Shown here piece after piece: positions 17,884 through 27,906 of a stretch of DNA of 64,000 nt. Both the position numbers and the translations under genes were made by a program. The stretch spans positions 124,001 through 188,000 of the forward strand of contig BPHJ01000001.1 in NCBI GenBank assembly GCA_026003475.1, in the 5' to 3' direction. The DNA comes from Candidatus Kapaibacterium sp. (GTDB taxonomy: Bacteria > Bacteroidota > Ignavibacteria > Kapaibacteriales > NICIL-2). Numbering within the stretch: the stretch's first letter is position 1; each line of letters starts with the position of its first letter. The notes beneath the pieces were generated by a model. That model was given only the letters and a program-made list of their open reading frames with translations. It had not been told where the DNA came from and did no database searches.

Positions 17884-18228
17884 CGACCACGGCACCGTAG
17901 CCATAGGCAGATATGTCCGACAGTAAAGCGTGCCATTGCTATCGGTGAAAGAACCACGCGTGGCTCACGACAGCGCTGGTAGGTTGGAGGTAGTCTCCAT
18001 CACTTTGATGCTGCAGTAACTCTGCGGTGATGAGCGTTCCAACGGTGACAGAAGCAGGCTGGGCAAGCGCCAGTGTGCTTTCTCTGAGTGTTTCTCGCAC
18101 CCACACGCAAGGCCCGCAGCATTGAGTATTTCAATTGCTGCGGGCTTTGGTTACACCATCAGTTCAGGGCACCCAGTGCCGATAACACAACCATCGCACA
18201 CTGGTCACTATAGACGGCACATGGTATC
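17884..18228. other. Intergenic region hcp2-tssE
   Basis: 345 bp with no credible gene on either strand. Its only clear structure is the hairpin at 18109-18148. It separates the highly expressed tube/sheath genes from the baseplate genes. Confidence 0.6.
18109..18148 (+). terminator. Terminator-like hairpin after hcp2
   Basis: AAGGCCCGCAGCA at 18109-18121 pairs with TGCTGCGGGCTTT at 18136-18148 (one G-U pair); the loop TTGA/TCAA can extend the stem with a one-base bulge. The stem is long and GC-rich, but the T-tract is short (GGGCTTTGG), so it could act as a partial terminator or as a 3' stabiliser of the hcp transcript. Confidence 0.6.
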
Positions 18229-18735
18229 ATGAGCACCGACCAATCTCCGTTCCTGCGGACCAAGGCATTACTGTTCGAACGCCTTAGTCCCACACTGGAC
18301 GAAAACCCAGCAACCCAGTCTGGCTACATCGGACTCGAGGAGGTCAAGCGTTCCATAATTGAACAGCTCGGCTACTTGTTCAACACACGCACTGCTCCGC
18401 CTCCGCCCGATCAGCTTACTGGTTCGGGAACCGCGCAGCCACTGACGGTGCTTGACTACGGCGTTCCCGACTTCAGTGCATGGTCGGTTGGGGATATGAG
18501 CAAAATGCGCATGCTCGTTCGCAGTATTGAGCAGGCTATCACTGCCTTCGAACCACGTCTGCGTGCTGTCCGTGCTGAGCTGGTGGACACCAACCCGTCC
18601 TCTCTGGAGCAAGCCCTGCACATCCGCTTGAGTGCTCAACTGCACGTTGAGCCGTTGACCGATAGCCTCAAGCTTTACCTTGTCCTGAGTGGTAAATACG
18701 GTACTGTGAGCGTCTATGAACGAGAACCCTCGTGA
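18229..18735 (+). CDS. tssE: T6SS baseplate protein TssE (gp25-like)
   Basis: 168 residues. Contains the gp25/TssE landmarks: an N-terminal LFERLSPT element, an IIEQLGYLFNTR helix, LTVLDYGVPDF and a C-terminal beta region. TssE is the phage T4 gp25-like baseplate wedge protein that starts sheath polymerisation. Its end overlaps the tssF start by 20 bp, implying coupled translation. Confidence 0.93.
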   Translation: MSTDQSPFLRTKALLFERLSPTLDENPATQSGYIGLEEVKRSIIEQLGYLFNTRTAPPPPDQLTGSGTAQPLTVLDYGVPDFSAWSVGDMSKMRMLVRSIEQAITAFEPRLRAVRAELVDTNPSSLEQALHIRLSAQLHVEPLTDSLKLYLVLSGKYGTVSVYEREPS

Positions 18736-20527
18736 CGACCTGCTCCGCTATTACGAAACCGAGCTGGATTATCTCCATTCGGCAGGAGCAGCGTTTGCCA
18801 AGAAGTACCCGAAGATTGCCTCACGGCTGGAACTGTCGGCATCCCAGTCGGGCGACCCCCATGTCGAACGCCTCATCGAAGCATTCGCATTCATTGCGGC
18901 ACGGATTCAGCTCAACATTGATGCGGAGTTCCCGGAAATTTCCTACGCGTTGCTGGATAATCTGTATCCCCATTTCCTGGAGCCAATACCTTCGATGAGC
19001 GTTGCACGGTTGGTAATGGACCCAACGGCAAATGTGAGCGCACCCATCACGATTCCCCGCGATGCAACACTCCATGCTGAGCTGAGCGAAGGGTATTCCC
19101 TGACATTCCGTACCGCCTATCCACTGACGCTTTACCCCTTCGAGGTTGATCGTGTGGAAGTCTGTGAGCCGGGATTGTTCCCACCTGATCCGACGCTCGA
19201 TAACGCTGCGTCCGTGATTCGCATTCGGGTCCGATCAGCAACACTACCCATCGCACACTTTGCGCCAAGCTACCTTCGCTTCTACATCGGCGCAAATAAG
19301 TCGTTCGCCTACGAACTCTACGAGTTGCTGCAAACTCAACTCCTCAATGTTGGGGTTATGGCACCAACAGCGCAAGCGATCGCATGGCTTGGGCGCGATA
19401 GTGCACGCGAAGTGGGGTTTGATGCGCATGATGCTCTCCTGCCCTCGCATCCGACAGCACAGCCCCAGTATCGCCTGCTCCAGGAGTATGCTGCGCTACC
19501 GGAAAAATTCTTGTTCGTAGACATTCTGCGACTGGATACTGTTCACTTGGATACCATGGCAGTGGATATTCTCCTGCCGCTCCGTGCGGTGCCCCACGAG
19601 CATCGGATCGTGTCGGCTGATTCGTTCATGCTTCATTGCACGCCAATTGTCAACCTCTTTCCCAAGATTAGCGAGCCGATTGCCATTGATCACCGCCACG
19701 TCCAATATCGGTTAGTTGCTGATGCTCGGCGCGACTTGCTCAGCGAAGTCCACTCGATTCGAATGGTCTCCGGTTCGATGGACCCCACCAGTGAGACAGA
19801 AATTCTGCGTCCGTACTTTTCGCTCCATCAAGGGATGTTCGTTCACGCATCGGAGAGTGTGTACTGGTATGCGCGCCGCCTGCCGACGCTTCGGAAAGAT
19901 AAGCCCGGTACGGACATGTACCTTTCGTTTGTGGATCGTGAATTCCGTCCAACAGCACCAGCCAGTGGCGTTGTGTTTGCGCACGTTTTGTGCACCAACC
20001 GTCATTTGGCAAGCAATCTTCCCGAGCGATCGGCACTTCGGCTGGACATCGCTGGCATTCCACTGCGGGGGGTACACCTGCTGCACCAACCAACGAGACA
20101 ACTTGATCCTCCGCTCGGCGGTTCGATTCGGTGGCGGGTGGTCTCGCACCTGTCGCTCAACTTCCTATCGCTGACCAATCCGGCAACAGCCCTGGAGGCG
20201 GTACGGGAAATGCTTCGGCTCTACAATGTCGGCAATGCAGCGTACCTCAACCGGCAAATCGAAGGAATTGTCGGCATGGATGTTCGCCCTATTGTGCGCC
20301 GTGTTGGGGATGCACGAGCCTTCGGTTACCTGCGCGGCACTGAGATTGCCCTAACCTTCAACGAGGAACTCTTTGCGGGCAGTAGTGCCCTGCTGTTGGG
20401 GCGTATTCTGCGCGAATTCTTCCGTCTCCATGAGCAAGTCAATTCCTTCACCACCGTCACCGTGAGTGGAACACGTCACCGCGGCATTTGGAAACAGTGG
20501 CACCCCGACCTTCCTCAGCATTGGTGA
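18716..20527 (+). CDS. tssF: T6SS baseplate protein TssF
   Basis: 603 residues, normal for TssF/ImpG. The N-terminus (LLRYYETELDYLHSAG, then FAKKYPKIASRL) is diagnostic. TssF forms a baseplate wedge with TssE, TssG and TssK. It overlaps tssE by 20 bp upstream and tssG by 1 bp downstream (TGATG). Confidence 0.96.
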   Translation: MNENPRDDLLRYYETELDYLHSAGAAFAKKYPKIASRLELSASQSGDPHVERLIEAFAFIAARIQLNIDAEFPEISYALLDNLYPHFLEPIPSMSVARLVMDPTANVSAPITIPRDATLHAELSEGYSLTFRTAYPLTLYPFEVDRVEVCEPGLFPPDPTLDNAASVIRIRVRSATLPIAHFAPSYLRFYIGANKSFAYELYELLQTQLLNVGVMAPTAQAIAWLGRDSAREVGFDAHDALLPSHPTAQPQYRLLQEYAALPEKFLFVDILRLDTVHLDTMAVDILLPLRAVPHEHRIVSADSFMLHCTPIVNLFPKISEPIAIDHRHVQYRLVADARRDLLSEVHSIRMVSGSMDPTSETEILRPYFSLHQGMFVHASESVYWYARRLPTLRKDKPGTDMYLSFVDREFRPTAPASGVVFAHVLCTNRHLASNLPERSALRLDIAGIPLRGVHLLHQPTRQLDPPLGGSIRWRVVSHLSLNFLSLTNPATALEAVREMLRLYNVGNAAYLNRQIEGIVGMDVRPIVRRVGDARAFGYLRGTEIALTFNEELFAGSSALLLGRILREFFRLHEQVNSFTTVTVSGTRHRGIWKQWHPDLPQHW

Positions 20528-21663
20528 TGAAACCACTCCGTTTTCGTGTTCGCACCATCGAAGATGATTTCTGGCAGGAACCGTATGCATTCGAGTTCCA
20601 CCAAGCGCTTCGTATTCTCGAACGCATGCGAGCGGGTACCCTCATGCCAGGAGAGACCACGCTCTTCGATCGTGAAGCGGTACGGTTCTCAGCGAACGTG
20701 AGCAAAAGCTTTCCTCCTGCTACTATTGCAGAGCTGCAACCTCCACCCCCGGCGACGCCCGAGCCGCCAACCCTTGTTGTCAATCATCTTGGGCTTGCCG
20801 GTGCACACGGTGTGTTGCCAGAGTTTGTTACCGATGAAATTCTTCGCCAGCTCAAGCGAGGAGAGTCACCACTGCAGGATTTTTTGGACATTTTCAACCA
20901 CCGCTTGATTGCGTTGCATGCTCGGGTGCGGCGCACCTATCGTCCGACGTATAGCAACGTCCCGCCAGAACGTTCGCCGCTGGCGCGCGTGTTTTTCGCG
21001 CTCATGGGTTTTGGATTGCCAGCGCTGAAGAATGCGTTGCATGTTCCCGACCAGCGGCTGATTCCCTTTGCAGGGCTTCTCGCCGGCAGCCGACCGCCGA
21101 AGGCTGCCATTGAAGCGGTGCTCGCGGAGTGTACTGGATGTCCGGTTTCGATTGCACCATTTCGAGCGGCGTGGCTGCGCCTTGATGACGGCACAACAAC
21201 CTGCATAGGACGGCATGACCGCAATGCAATCCTTGGAAAGACGGCAATCTGTGGCAGGCGGGCATTCAACCCACTCGATGGATGTCGTGTCCGCATCGGT
21301 CCATGTACGGCGGAACGCTTCACCGCTCTCAAACCCGGTGGCACCGAGCATGCTGTCCTGCAGGATATGGTGCGACTTCTATTTCATGATGCCAGTACGG
21401 TGGAACTCTCCCTGGAGCTTGAACCTGCCGCCGTGGTGCCAGCGCGGCTGGGACAGAGAAAACGCCAGCAGCCAACCAATCCGCCTTCCACTACTCACCA
21501 TCGCTCGGCAACGACAGCGACAGCTATGGGCTCGGCTGCCAACGTCCAAGCTTCGGGTGCAGAGTTGGGACTATCGGCATGGTTGGCACCGCAACGCGTT
21601 CGACAAGCACCTGCGAGGTGCTTCCTAACAACGGTTTTGGTGTATCGCTGGAAGAACACATAA
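20527..21663 (+). CDS. tssG: T6SS baseplate protein TssG
   Basis: 378 residues. Family features: YAFEFHQALRILERM near the start, VNHLGLAGAHGVLPEFVTD and LQDFLDIFNHRLI, all typical of TssG/ImpH. TssG works with TssF in the baseplate wedge. The C-terminal part (Ser/Thr/Pro-rich, after about residue 310) looks poorly ordered. The ATG at 20527 overlaps the tssF stop as TGATG; an upstream in-frame ATG at 20488 lies within tssF and is less likely. Confidence 0.94.
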   Translation: MKPLRFRVRTIEDDFWQEPYAFEFHQALRILERMRAGTLMPGETTLFDREAVRFSANVSKSFPPATIAELQPPPPATPEPPTLVVNHLGLAGAHGVLPEFVTDEILRQLKRGESPLQDFLDIFNHRLIALHARVRRTYRPTYSNVPPERSPLARVFFALMGFGLPALKNALHVPDQRLIPFAGLLAGSRPPKAAIEAVLAECTGCPVSIAPFRAAWLRLDDGTTTCIGRHDRNAILGKTAICGRRAFNPLDGCRVRIGPCTAERFTALKPGGTEHAVLQDMVRLLFHDASTVELSLELEPAAVVPARLGQRKRQQPTNPPSTTHHRSATTATAMGSAANVQASGAELGLSAWLAPQRVRQAPARCFLTTVLVYRWKNT

Positions 21664-21691
21664 TCAGTTCACACTATCTGCGGAGTATTCG

Positions 21692-24373
21692 ATGGATTCT
21701 AACATTCGGCTCTTAGTCGAACAACTCAACAACACCTGCCGTCGCGCGCTCGAACAAGCAGCACAGCTCTGCGTCAAACAGAGCCACTATGCCGTGGACA
21801 TTGAGCACTACATGCTGGCGCTGCTGGATATGCCCAACACCGACCTTGCCGTTATTCTTGATGCTTTTCGGATTCCCGCAGCAGAGGTCAAGTCGCAAGT
21901 CTTACTGGCAATGGGGAAGCTCAAAGGTGGCAACACACGCACGCCGAGCATTTCGAATCATTTGGTGGAGTTGCTCGACCAGGCACGGAAGGTTGTCCTG
22001 AGCTTGGGGATGGAGCACATTCGCTCGGGTGCAGTGTTGATGGCGCTGTATCGGAGCGACACGCTCCGGCCGGTGATGGTCGAAATCAGTCCCTCGCTTG
22101 CATTTATCCAACGCGATGCACTCTGGCAACAGCTTCGTGACCTGTTGGAGCGATCCTACGAAGATCGTCCCGATGCCCCCGCACCAGCAGCACAGTCATC
22201 CACCGATGCTGGCTTTGCACCAGCAGAACAGTTGCCGCCGCGATCGTCGAAAGCGCTCGATGCCTACACTACCGACCTGACTGCACAAGCGCGATCCGGC
22301 GCACTCGATCCAATCGTCGGCCGTGATGCGGAGATTCGCCAAGCCATTGACATTCTCACGCGACGCCGTCAGAATAACCCCATCTTGACCGGCGAACCAG
22401 GAGTCGGCAAAACTGCTGTCGTCGAGGGACTGGCGCAAAAGATCGTGCGCGGGGATGTGCCGCCAATGCTTCGCGATGTGCGGCTGTTGTCGCTGGATAT
22501 GGGCTTGCTCCAAGCAGGAGCAAGCATGAAGGGTGAGTTCGAAAACCGGCTCAAGCAAGTGATTCACGACGTCAAAAACTCGCCCCAACCGATCATTTTG
22601 TTCATTGACGAGGCACATACGCTCATTGGTGCTGGCGGTGCAGCCGGGCAGAACGATGCAGCAAACCTGCTCAAGCCCGCATTGGCACGCGGTGAATTGC
22701 GAACGATCGCTGCGACAACCTGGGCAGAGTACAAAGCCTACTTCGAAAAAGACCCTGCACTCACTCGCCGATTCCAGGTTGTCAAGATTGACGAGCCCAC
22801 AGTCGAAAGCGCCATCAACATGTTGCGCGGCATGATCGAAAAGTTCGAGTACCACCACAAGGTGCGCATCCTCGATGAAGCAGTTGTTCAGGCTGTCAAG
22901 CTTTCGGATCGCTATTTGCCCGAACGGAAGTTGCCCGACAAGGCGCTATCGGTGCTTGATACCGCCTGCGCACGGGTGGCGATTACCCAAACGGCTGTTC
23001 CTGCACAACTCGAAGCACTCGATGCCGAGAAAGAATTCCTCGAGAAAGAGATCGCATCGCTCAATCGCGAACATCGCTTAATTCAGCGCCACGGGCAGCG
23101 ATTAGCGGAGTTACATGCGCGCCTGGAAACAAACCGCCAGCAGGCAGCAGCGCTCTCGGAGCAATGGCAACGCGAACAGGAGCTGGTCAGCCAAATCAAT
23201 GCTGTACTTGCCGACATTGACCAGGCCATTACAAACGACGATGATGCTGCTCGCGCATCCTTGCTGGAGCAGTACAACCAGCTCTCTGCCGAGCTCCGTG
23301 CACTCCAGCACGACGGTGCTTTGGTACAGCCGGCCGTTGATCGGTACACCATTGCGCGCGTGATCTCCGACTGGACGGGCATTCCAATTGCCAAAATGCT
23401 TGCCGATAATGTTGCCTCGATTCACATGCTCGAGGAAGCGCTCAGTCAGCGCGTCAAAGGTCAGCCCCACGCCATCAGTGCCATAAGCAAGCGAATGCGA
23501 ACTGCCATGGCTGGCTTGAGTGATCCCAATAAACCAACAGCGGTTTTCCTCTTGGTCGGCCCCAGTGGCGTTGGCAAGACCGAAACTGCGATCGCACTTG
23601 CAGATGCTTTCTTTGGTGGTGAGAAAAATCTCACCGTCATTGCCATGAGCGAGTACCAAGAAGCACACACGGTCTCGCTGCTCAAAGGTGCACCCCCGGG
23701 ATACGTTGGCTATGGTAAAGGGGGAGTCCTCACCGAAGCTGTTCGCCGCAATCCGTACTCCGTGGTTCTGCTCGACGAAGTCGAAAAAGCTCATCCCGAC
23801 GTGCTGGAGATCTTCTACCAAGTCTTCGACAAAGGCGTCCTCGAGGATAGTGAAGGAGTCGAGGTCAACTTCAAGAACACCGTGATTTTGTTGACCTCGA
23901 ATATGACCACTGATACCATTGTGGAGATGTGTGCTCGTGCTGGTGAGCGACCCACGATGGAGGAAATCAGCGATGCGATTCGCCCAGAACTGCAAGCCTA
24001 CTTCAAACCCGCTCTGTTAGGTCGGATGGTGGTAGTGCCCTACTATCCACTCGGACAAGCAGAACTTGCCGAGATCGTTCGGCTCAAGATGGCGCGTATT
24101 CAGCGACTCTACCACGAACGCTACAGTGCGCAGCTCCACGCTACCGAAAGTGTCATCGAAGAAATTGCTCGCCGCTGCACCGATCCAGGCTCCGGCGCAC
24201 GAAATATTGACAACATCCTTACTCACACGGTTCTGCCCGAGTTGTCGCAGTTCATCCTCGAACGGTTGGCTGCTGGCGAAGTGATCCGTGACATGGCCAT
24301 TGACGTCGGCAGTGATGGCAACTTTGCATACCGACCTGTTGCCGAGACCGACCATTACCCAGTGCCGTCGTGA
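21692..24373 (+). CDS. tssH: T6SS AAA+ ATPase TssH (ClpV)
   Basis: 893 residues, Clp/Hsp100 class. An N-terminal Clp-N domain (about 1-150) is followed by D1 with Walker A GEPGVGKT (234-241) and Walker [12 protein letters not shown], a coiled-coil middle domain rich in Glu/Gln (about 440-540), and D2 with Walker A GPSGVGKT (623-630) and [13 protein letters not shown]. ClpV disassembles contracted TssBC sheath for reuse. Its location between tssG and vgrG, rather than with general chaperones, supports ClpV over ClpB. Confidence 0.95.
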   Translation: MDSNIRLLVEQLNNTCRRALEQAAQLCVKQSHYAVDIEHYMLALLDMPNTDLAVILDAFRIPAAEVKSQVLLAMGKLKGGNTRTPSISNHLVELLDQARKVVLSLGMEHIRSGAVLMALYRSDTLRPVMVEISPSLAFIQRDALWQQLRDLLERSYEDRPDAPAPAAQSSTDAGFAPAEQLPPRSSKALDAYTTDLTAQARSGALDPIVGRDAEIRQAIDILTRRRQNNPILTGEPGVGKTAVVEGLAQKIVRGDVPPMLRDVRLLSLDMGLLQAGASMKGEFENRLKQVIHDVKNSPQPIILFIDEAHTLIGAGGAAGQNDAANLLKPALARGELRTIAATTWAEYKAYFEKDPALTRRFQVVKIDEPTVESAINMLRGMIEKFEYHHKVRILDEAVVQAVKLSDRYLPERKLPDKALSVLDTACARVAITQTAVPAQLEALDAEKEFLEKEIASLNREHRLIQRHGQRLAELHARLETNRQQAAALSEQWQREQELVSQINAVLADIDQAITNDDDAARASLLEQYNQLSAELRALQHDGALVQPAVDRYTIARVISDWTGIPIAKMLADNVASIHMLEEALSQRVKGQPHAISAISKRMRTAMAGLSDPNKPTAVFLLVGPSGVGKTETAIALADAFFGGEKNLTVIAMSEYQEAHTVSLLKGAPPGYVGYGKGGVLTEAVRRNPYSVVLLDEVEKAHPDVLEIFYQVFDKGVLEDSEGVEVNFKNTVILLTSNMTTDTIVEMCARAGERPTMEEISDAIRPELQAYFKPALLGRMVVVPYYPLGQAELAEIVRLKMARIQRLYHERYSAQLHATESVIEEIARRCTDPGSGARNIDNILTHTVLPELSQFILERLAAGEVIRDMAIDVGSDGNFAYRPVAETDHYPVPS

Positions 24374-24484
24374 TCGGTAGGATTCTCTTGACAGCTTCTC
24401 GCTGCTGGACGAACCGTGCTTCGGCGGCGGACTCGGCCGCGCCGCAGACAGAAAGTTTGGTTCCACCATCAACCCACACATGCA

Positions 24485-26461
24485 ATGGCAACCACGATTC
24501 CAACATTTCTTGAGGTTGTCTGTTCACCGCTGGCGAACGTTCCCTATTCGTTTGTGTCGTTCAATGGCGTTGAGTATGTATCGCGCTTATTCGAGTACGA
24601 GCTGGTCATCCGCAGCGGGCGGTACGATCTTGATCCCTCTTCGCTGGTCGAGAAGGATATTATGGTTCGCCTTGCGCAGCAAGCATTACCGTCACCGTCG
24701 CGCCAGTGGCGGACAATCGTGGGGATTGTTTCCTCGTGTGAGCTTGCAACGGCAAGTGATGGCATGCTGGAGATGCGGCTCCGTATTGTGCCAGCACTGG
24801 CGCGGTTAGCCTACCGTCGAAATTCTCGGATTTTTGAGAATGCCACGGTGCAGGAAATCGTCGAGAAAATTCTGACGCGAGCGGGATTCAGCAGTGGAAG
24901 CGATTTCCAATTTCACCTGAGTGGGAGCTATCGCAGCCGCGCCTACTGTGTGCAGTACAACGAAACTGATCTGGACTTCATCAGTCGCTTGCTCGAAGAC
25001 GAAGGCATTTTCTACTACTTCGAACACACCGATCAGCACTGCGTTTTGCATTTGTGCGATGCTGTCCAAAATTGCAAATACTATCCCACCCTGCAAACGA
25101 TGCACTTCCAAATTGCTCGCAACCAAGACTCGCGCCGCTTGGTGTGGCAATTACCGGTGCTCGAGCAGGAATGCTACCATCTGGCCTGGAGCGAACGCCA
25201 TTTGCCGGCCTCGGCTGCCGTCGGGAACTACAACCACGAAACCGCAACGCCGCTGGAGAATACCGCACCGCTCACCAAGGGAGTCCACATCGGCCAGGCA
25301 GCCTACTACGAAGCACCTGTCAATGTCGAAACCCGCCAGGTTGCCGAGCGCACTGCCAATATTCGCGCTGAAGAATGGGAAGCCCAAGCAAGCACTGTCC
25401 ACGGTGAAAGCTTTGTGCGTCCCTTGACAGCAGGTTATCTCGTGGACATTGACCAGCACGATACACCAGCATTCAACCGCACCTATTTTCTGACCGAAGT
25501 GCACCACCACTGCACACAGTTCGAATACTGGAATGCGTTCACTGCAATCCCCAGCACGCAGCCATACCGTCCACTGCGCCGGACACCAAAACCACAGATT
25601 CATGGTTACTTGATCGGTCGTGTAGTCGGACCGCCCGGTAGTAGCCAGGAAGAAATTCATACCAACGAGCATGGCTGGGTCAAGGTCATGTTCCCCTGGG
25701 CGCACCAGGGTAACAAAGACGACACCCATTCCATCTTTGTCCCTGTAGCGCAGCTCTGGGCCGGCAGTGGCTATGGAACGATGTTCATTCCGCGTGTCGG
25801 GATGGAAGCTGTGGTTGCATTCCTCGATGGGGATCCCGATCGTCCGGTGGTGATTGGTACTGTCTTCAATCCTGCCGAACCGATACCCTACAAACAACCA
25901 GCAAAAAAGGATGTCAGCACAATCCTGACACGCTCAACGCCGAACGGCTCTGCAGGCAATGAGCTTCGCTTTACCGATACCAAGGATAGCGAAGAGGTCT
26001 ATCTCCACGCACAAAAAGATTGGAACACACTTGTCGAAAACGATCGGACGACGACCATTAATCACGACGAAACACTTACCGTCAAAAACAAGCGGACCGA
26101 GACTATCGAAAACGACAACTCCGAAACCTACAAAGCGAACATGACCGTTGAGGTCCAGAAGGATTACACCTTGACTATTCACGGCAATCTCAAAATCTCG
26201 GTCATGGGTGACATCGTTATCGAGACAAACAAAAGCCTGAAGGTCAACGCGGTTCAAAACGCATCTGTGGAATCGTTACAAAATCTCCAACTCCGAGGAG
26301 CAACGGGCGTCGGCGTCGAATCGAACGCAGCGATGGATCTGAAAGGGATCAACATCAACGTCAACGCCCAAGCAGCGCTCAAACAGTCCGGCATGGCGCA
26401 AGCAGAGCTGAGTTCTGCTGGCCAGACAGCGGTCCGTGGTAGTATCGTCATGATCAATTGA
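24485..26461 (+). CDS. vgrG: T6SS spike protein VgrG
   Basis: 658 residues. The gp27-like part (SRLFEYELVIRSG, RAYCVQYNETDLDFISRLLEDEGIFYYF pattern split over about 30-190) leads to the OB-fold region (GWVKVMFPWAH, VPVAQLWAGSGYGTMFIPRVGMEAVVAF) and then a gp5-like beta-helix of Thr/Asn/Asp-rich repeats. It ends soon after the beta-helix, so there is no fused effector domain: cargo would ride through PAAR, Hcp or adaptor proteins. ATG at 24485 chosen because the upstream in-frame extension is Arg-rich and unlike VgrG. Confidence 0.95.
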   Translation: MATTIPTFLEVVCSPLANVPYSFVSFNGVEYVSRLFEYELVIRSGRYDLDPSSLVEKDIMVRLAQQALPSPSRQWRTIVGIVSSCELATASDGMLEMRLRIVPALARLAYRRNSRIFENATVQEIVEKILTRAGFSSGSDFQFHLSGSYRSRAYCVQYNETDLDFISRLLEDEGIFYYFEHTDQHCVLHLCDAVQNCKYYPTLQTMHFQIARNQDSRRLVWQLPVLEQECYHLAWSERHLPASAAVGNYNHETATPLENTAPLTKGVHIGQAAYYEAPVNVETRQVAERTANIRAEEWEAQASTVHGESFVRPLTAGYLVDIDQHDTPAFNRTYFLTEVHHHCTQFEYWNAFTAIPSTQPYRPLRRTPKPQIHGYLIGRVVGPPGSSQEEIHTNEHGWVKVMFPWAHQGNKDDTHSIFVPVAQLWAGSGYGTMFIPRVGMEAVVAFLDGDPDRPVVIGTVFNPAEPIPYKQPAKKDVSTILTRSTPNGSAGNELRFTDTKDSEEVYLHAQKDWNTLVENDRTTTINHDETLTVKNKRTETIENDNSETYKANMTVEVQKDYTLTIHGNLKISVMGDIVIETNKSLKVNAVQNASVESLQNLQLRGATGVGVESNAAMDLKGININVNAQAALKQSGMAQAELSSAGQTAVRGSIVMIN

Positions 26462-26482
26462 GGCAGATTTCTCGATGGTGTG

Positions 26483-27121
26483 ATGGTACAGGTACAACGT
26501 ACAACTTACCCCGACGGCAGCCTTCAAGCGGAGGTTCTCTATAGCGGTGATGTCCCGCACGGCGAAGCGACCTACTACCATCCCAACGGTCGAGTACGGC
26601 TGCGTCTCCAGTACGCCAACGGCATCCCTGACGGTCTTGCCGAGGTCTTCGGCGAAGATGGTCAGTTGGTGCAACGGATGCAGTATGCTAACGGAACGCT
26701 CAACGGAATGGTGGAAACGTATGCAGCGGGACGGCTCGCACAGCGTGCACACTATCGCGACGGTAAATTGCACGGCATGCTGGAGTGCTACGCTCCAAAT
26801 GGCAAAGTGATCATGACTGCCGATTACCAAGCAGGTGTTCTCCACGGTGAGCGGCGGCTCTACTCCGACTCTGGCCGGCTCCAACGCATCGAACACTATG
26901 CCCAGGGCGTCCTCGATGGCGAGACGCTCCTCTACGACGAACAGGGCGCTCTTATCCAGCGACTGTCTTTCAAAAACGATAAACTCGACGGCGTCTGTAT
27001 TCGCTACGATCGCTTCGGCAATCCGGTCGAACAATCCCGCTATGCGAATGGCACACTCGTGGAACAAACAACGGTCCAGTCGAAAGCGCCTCCGCAGAGC
27101 GGTATCTGGGTCGAAGGGTAG
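26483..27121 (+). CDS. MORN/YwqK-type repeat protein
   Basis: 212 residues made of about eight copies of a roughly 22-residue repeat with the pattern Y-x-x-G-x-x-x-G-x-x-x-x-Y-x-x-x-G (for instance YANGIPDGLAEVFGEDGQL and YQAGVLHGERRLYSDSGRL). This is the MORN_2 repeat seen in YwqK-family proteins, some annotated as antitoxins. Such genes often sit beside vgrG or effector genes. No signal peptide, so likely cytoplasmic. The position between vgrG and PAAR suggests a loading factor or immunity protein for T6SS cargo; the sequence cannot decide between these. Confidence 0.85.
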   Translation: MVQVQRTTYPDGSLQAEVLYSGDVPHGEATYYHPNGRVRLRLQYANGIPDGLAEVFGEDGQLVQRMQYANGTLNGMVETYAAGRLAQRAHYRDGKLHGMLECYAPNGKVIMTADYQAGVLHGERRLYSDSGRLQRIEHYAQGVLDGETLLYDEQGALIQRLSFKNDKLDGVCIRYDRFGNPVEQSRYANGTLVEQTTVQSKAPPQSGIWVEG

Positions 27122-27179
27122 TGTTCAAGCGTGCAGCGCCATGTGTGGTAGTGTGTGTTCATTGTTCTGAGGATGCTCT

Positions 27180-27473
27180 ATGCCACCAGCAGCTCGATTG
27201 ACGGATATGCATGTATGTCCGATGGTGGATCCAGGTCCTAATCCGCACGTTGGGGGTCCGATCACTGGCCCCGGTACACCAACAGTGCTCATTGGTGGAT
27301 TGCCTGCGGCCACTGCAGGTGATCTCTGCGTCTGTGCAGGCACACCCGACACGATTGCTAAGGGATCAACAACAGTTCTCATCGGCGGTAAGCCTGCCGC
27401 ACGGATGGGCGAATTGACCGCCCACGGCGGGACGATCGTGCTCGGCTGCCCAACAGTGCTTATTGGCGGCTAA
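27180..27473 (+). CDS. PAAR-domain spike tip protein
   Basis: 97 residues consisting of a single PAAR domain: three glycine-rich repeats ending in TVLIGG, with His/Cys residues (HVC near 11, CVC near 50, HGG and C near 82-90) suitable for the usual zinc site. PAAR proteins cap VgrG and sharpen the spike; many carry toxic extensions, but this one does not. It completes the vgrG-MORN-PAAR module and marks the right end of the recognisable T6SS genes. Confidence 0.93.
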   Translation: MPPAARLTDMHVCPMVDPGPNPHVGGPITGPGTPTVLIGGLPAATAGDLCVCAGTPDTIAKGSTTVLIGGKPAARMGELTAHGGTIVLGCPTVLIGG

Positions 27474-27484
27474 TACCAACAGTT

Positions 27485-27748
27485 GTGTTCACCAGGAGGT
27501 GGTGCCATGGAAAAGCGTCGGAAAACGGTATTTCTCAGATGGTCCATGCAGGCAAACGCACCTACTTTGTTGACGTTGACACAGAGCCATCGGGAGAGCG
27601 TATCGTGTTTCTGAACGAGTCGCACGGGGAAGGAAAGGAACGGCATCAGGTGCTCGTCTTCGAGGAAGACCTTCCTCGCGTGATAGAGGCAATGCGCGCT
27701 GCACAAGAGTACATCGAAAAGCACCCACCTTCGCCAGTGCAAGGCTAA
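27485..27748 (+). CDS. PUR-alpha-like DUF3276 protein, start disrupted?
   Basis: The open frame encodes VHAGKRTYFVDVDTEPSGER and HQVLVFEEDLPRVIEAM, the core of the PUR-alpha/DUF3276 single-stranded nucleic-acid-binding family common in Bacteroidota. The best ribosome site (AGGAGG, 27494-27499) and ATG (27507) are in another frame; one extra A in the run after that ATG would give MEKASENGISQMVHAGKRTY, a normal family N-terminus. So either this sequence lacks one A (assembly error or mutation), ribosomes slip by -1 at the A-run, or translation starts elsewhere in frame (GTG 27485 or ATG 27539). It follows PAAR by 11 bp, but the family is not a T6SS component. Confidence 0.7.
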   Translation: MFTRRWCHGKASENGISQMVHAGKRTYFVDVDTEPSGERIVFLNESHGEGKERHQVLVFEEDLPRVIEAMRAAQEYIEKHPPSPVQG

Positions 27749-27906
27749 GGGCGCCGGTGCCAAATCTTGTCACGATCTGATGCGCGCGTGCTCTAAGTGC
27801 ATGCACGCCACTCCAGCATTGTGGGAAATCAGCACCGGTGTTGCACGTCTTAGGGGAGCAGGTTGTAAGTTCGCGCATACGACAAACCATTCTTCCGCAC
27901 CAGGAG

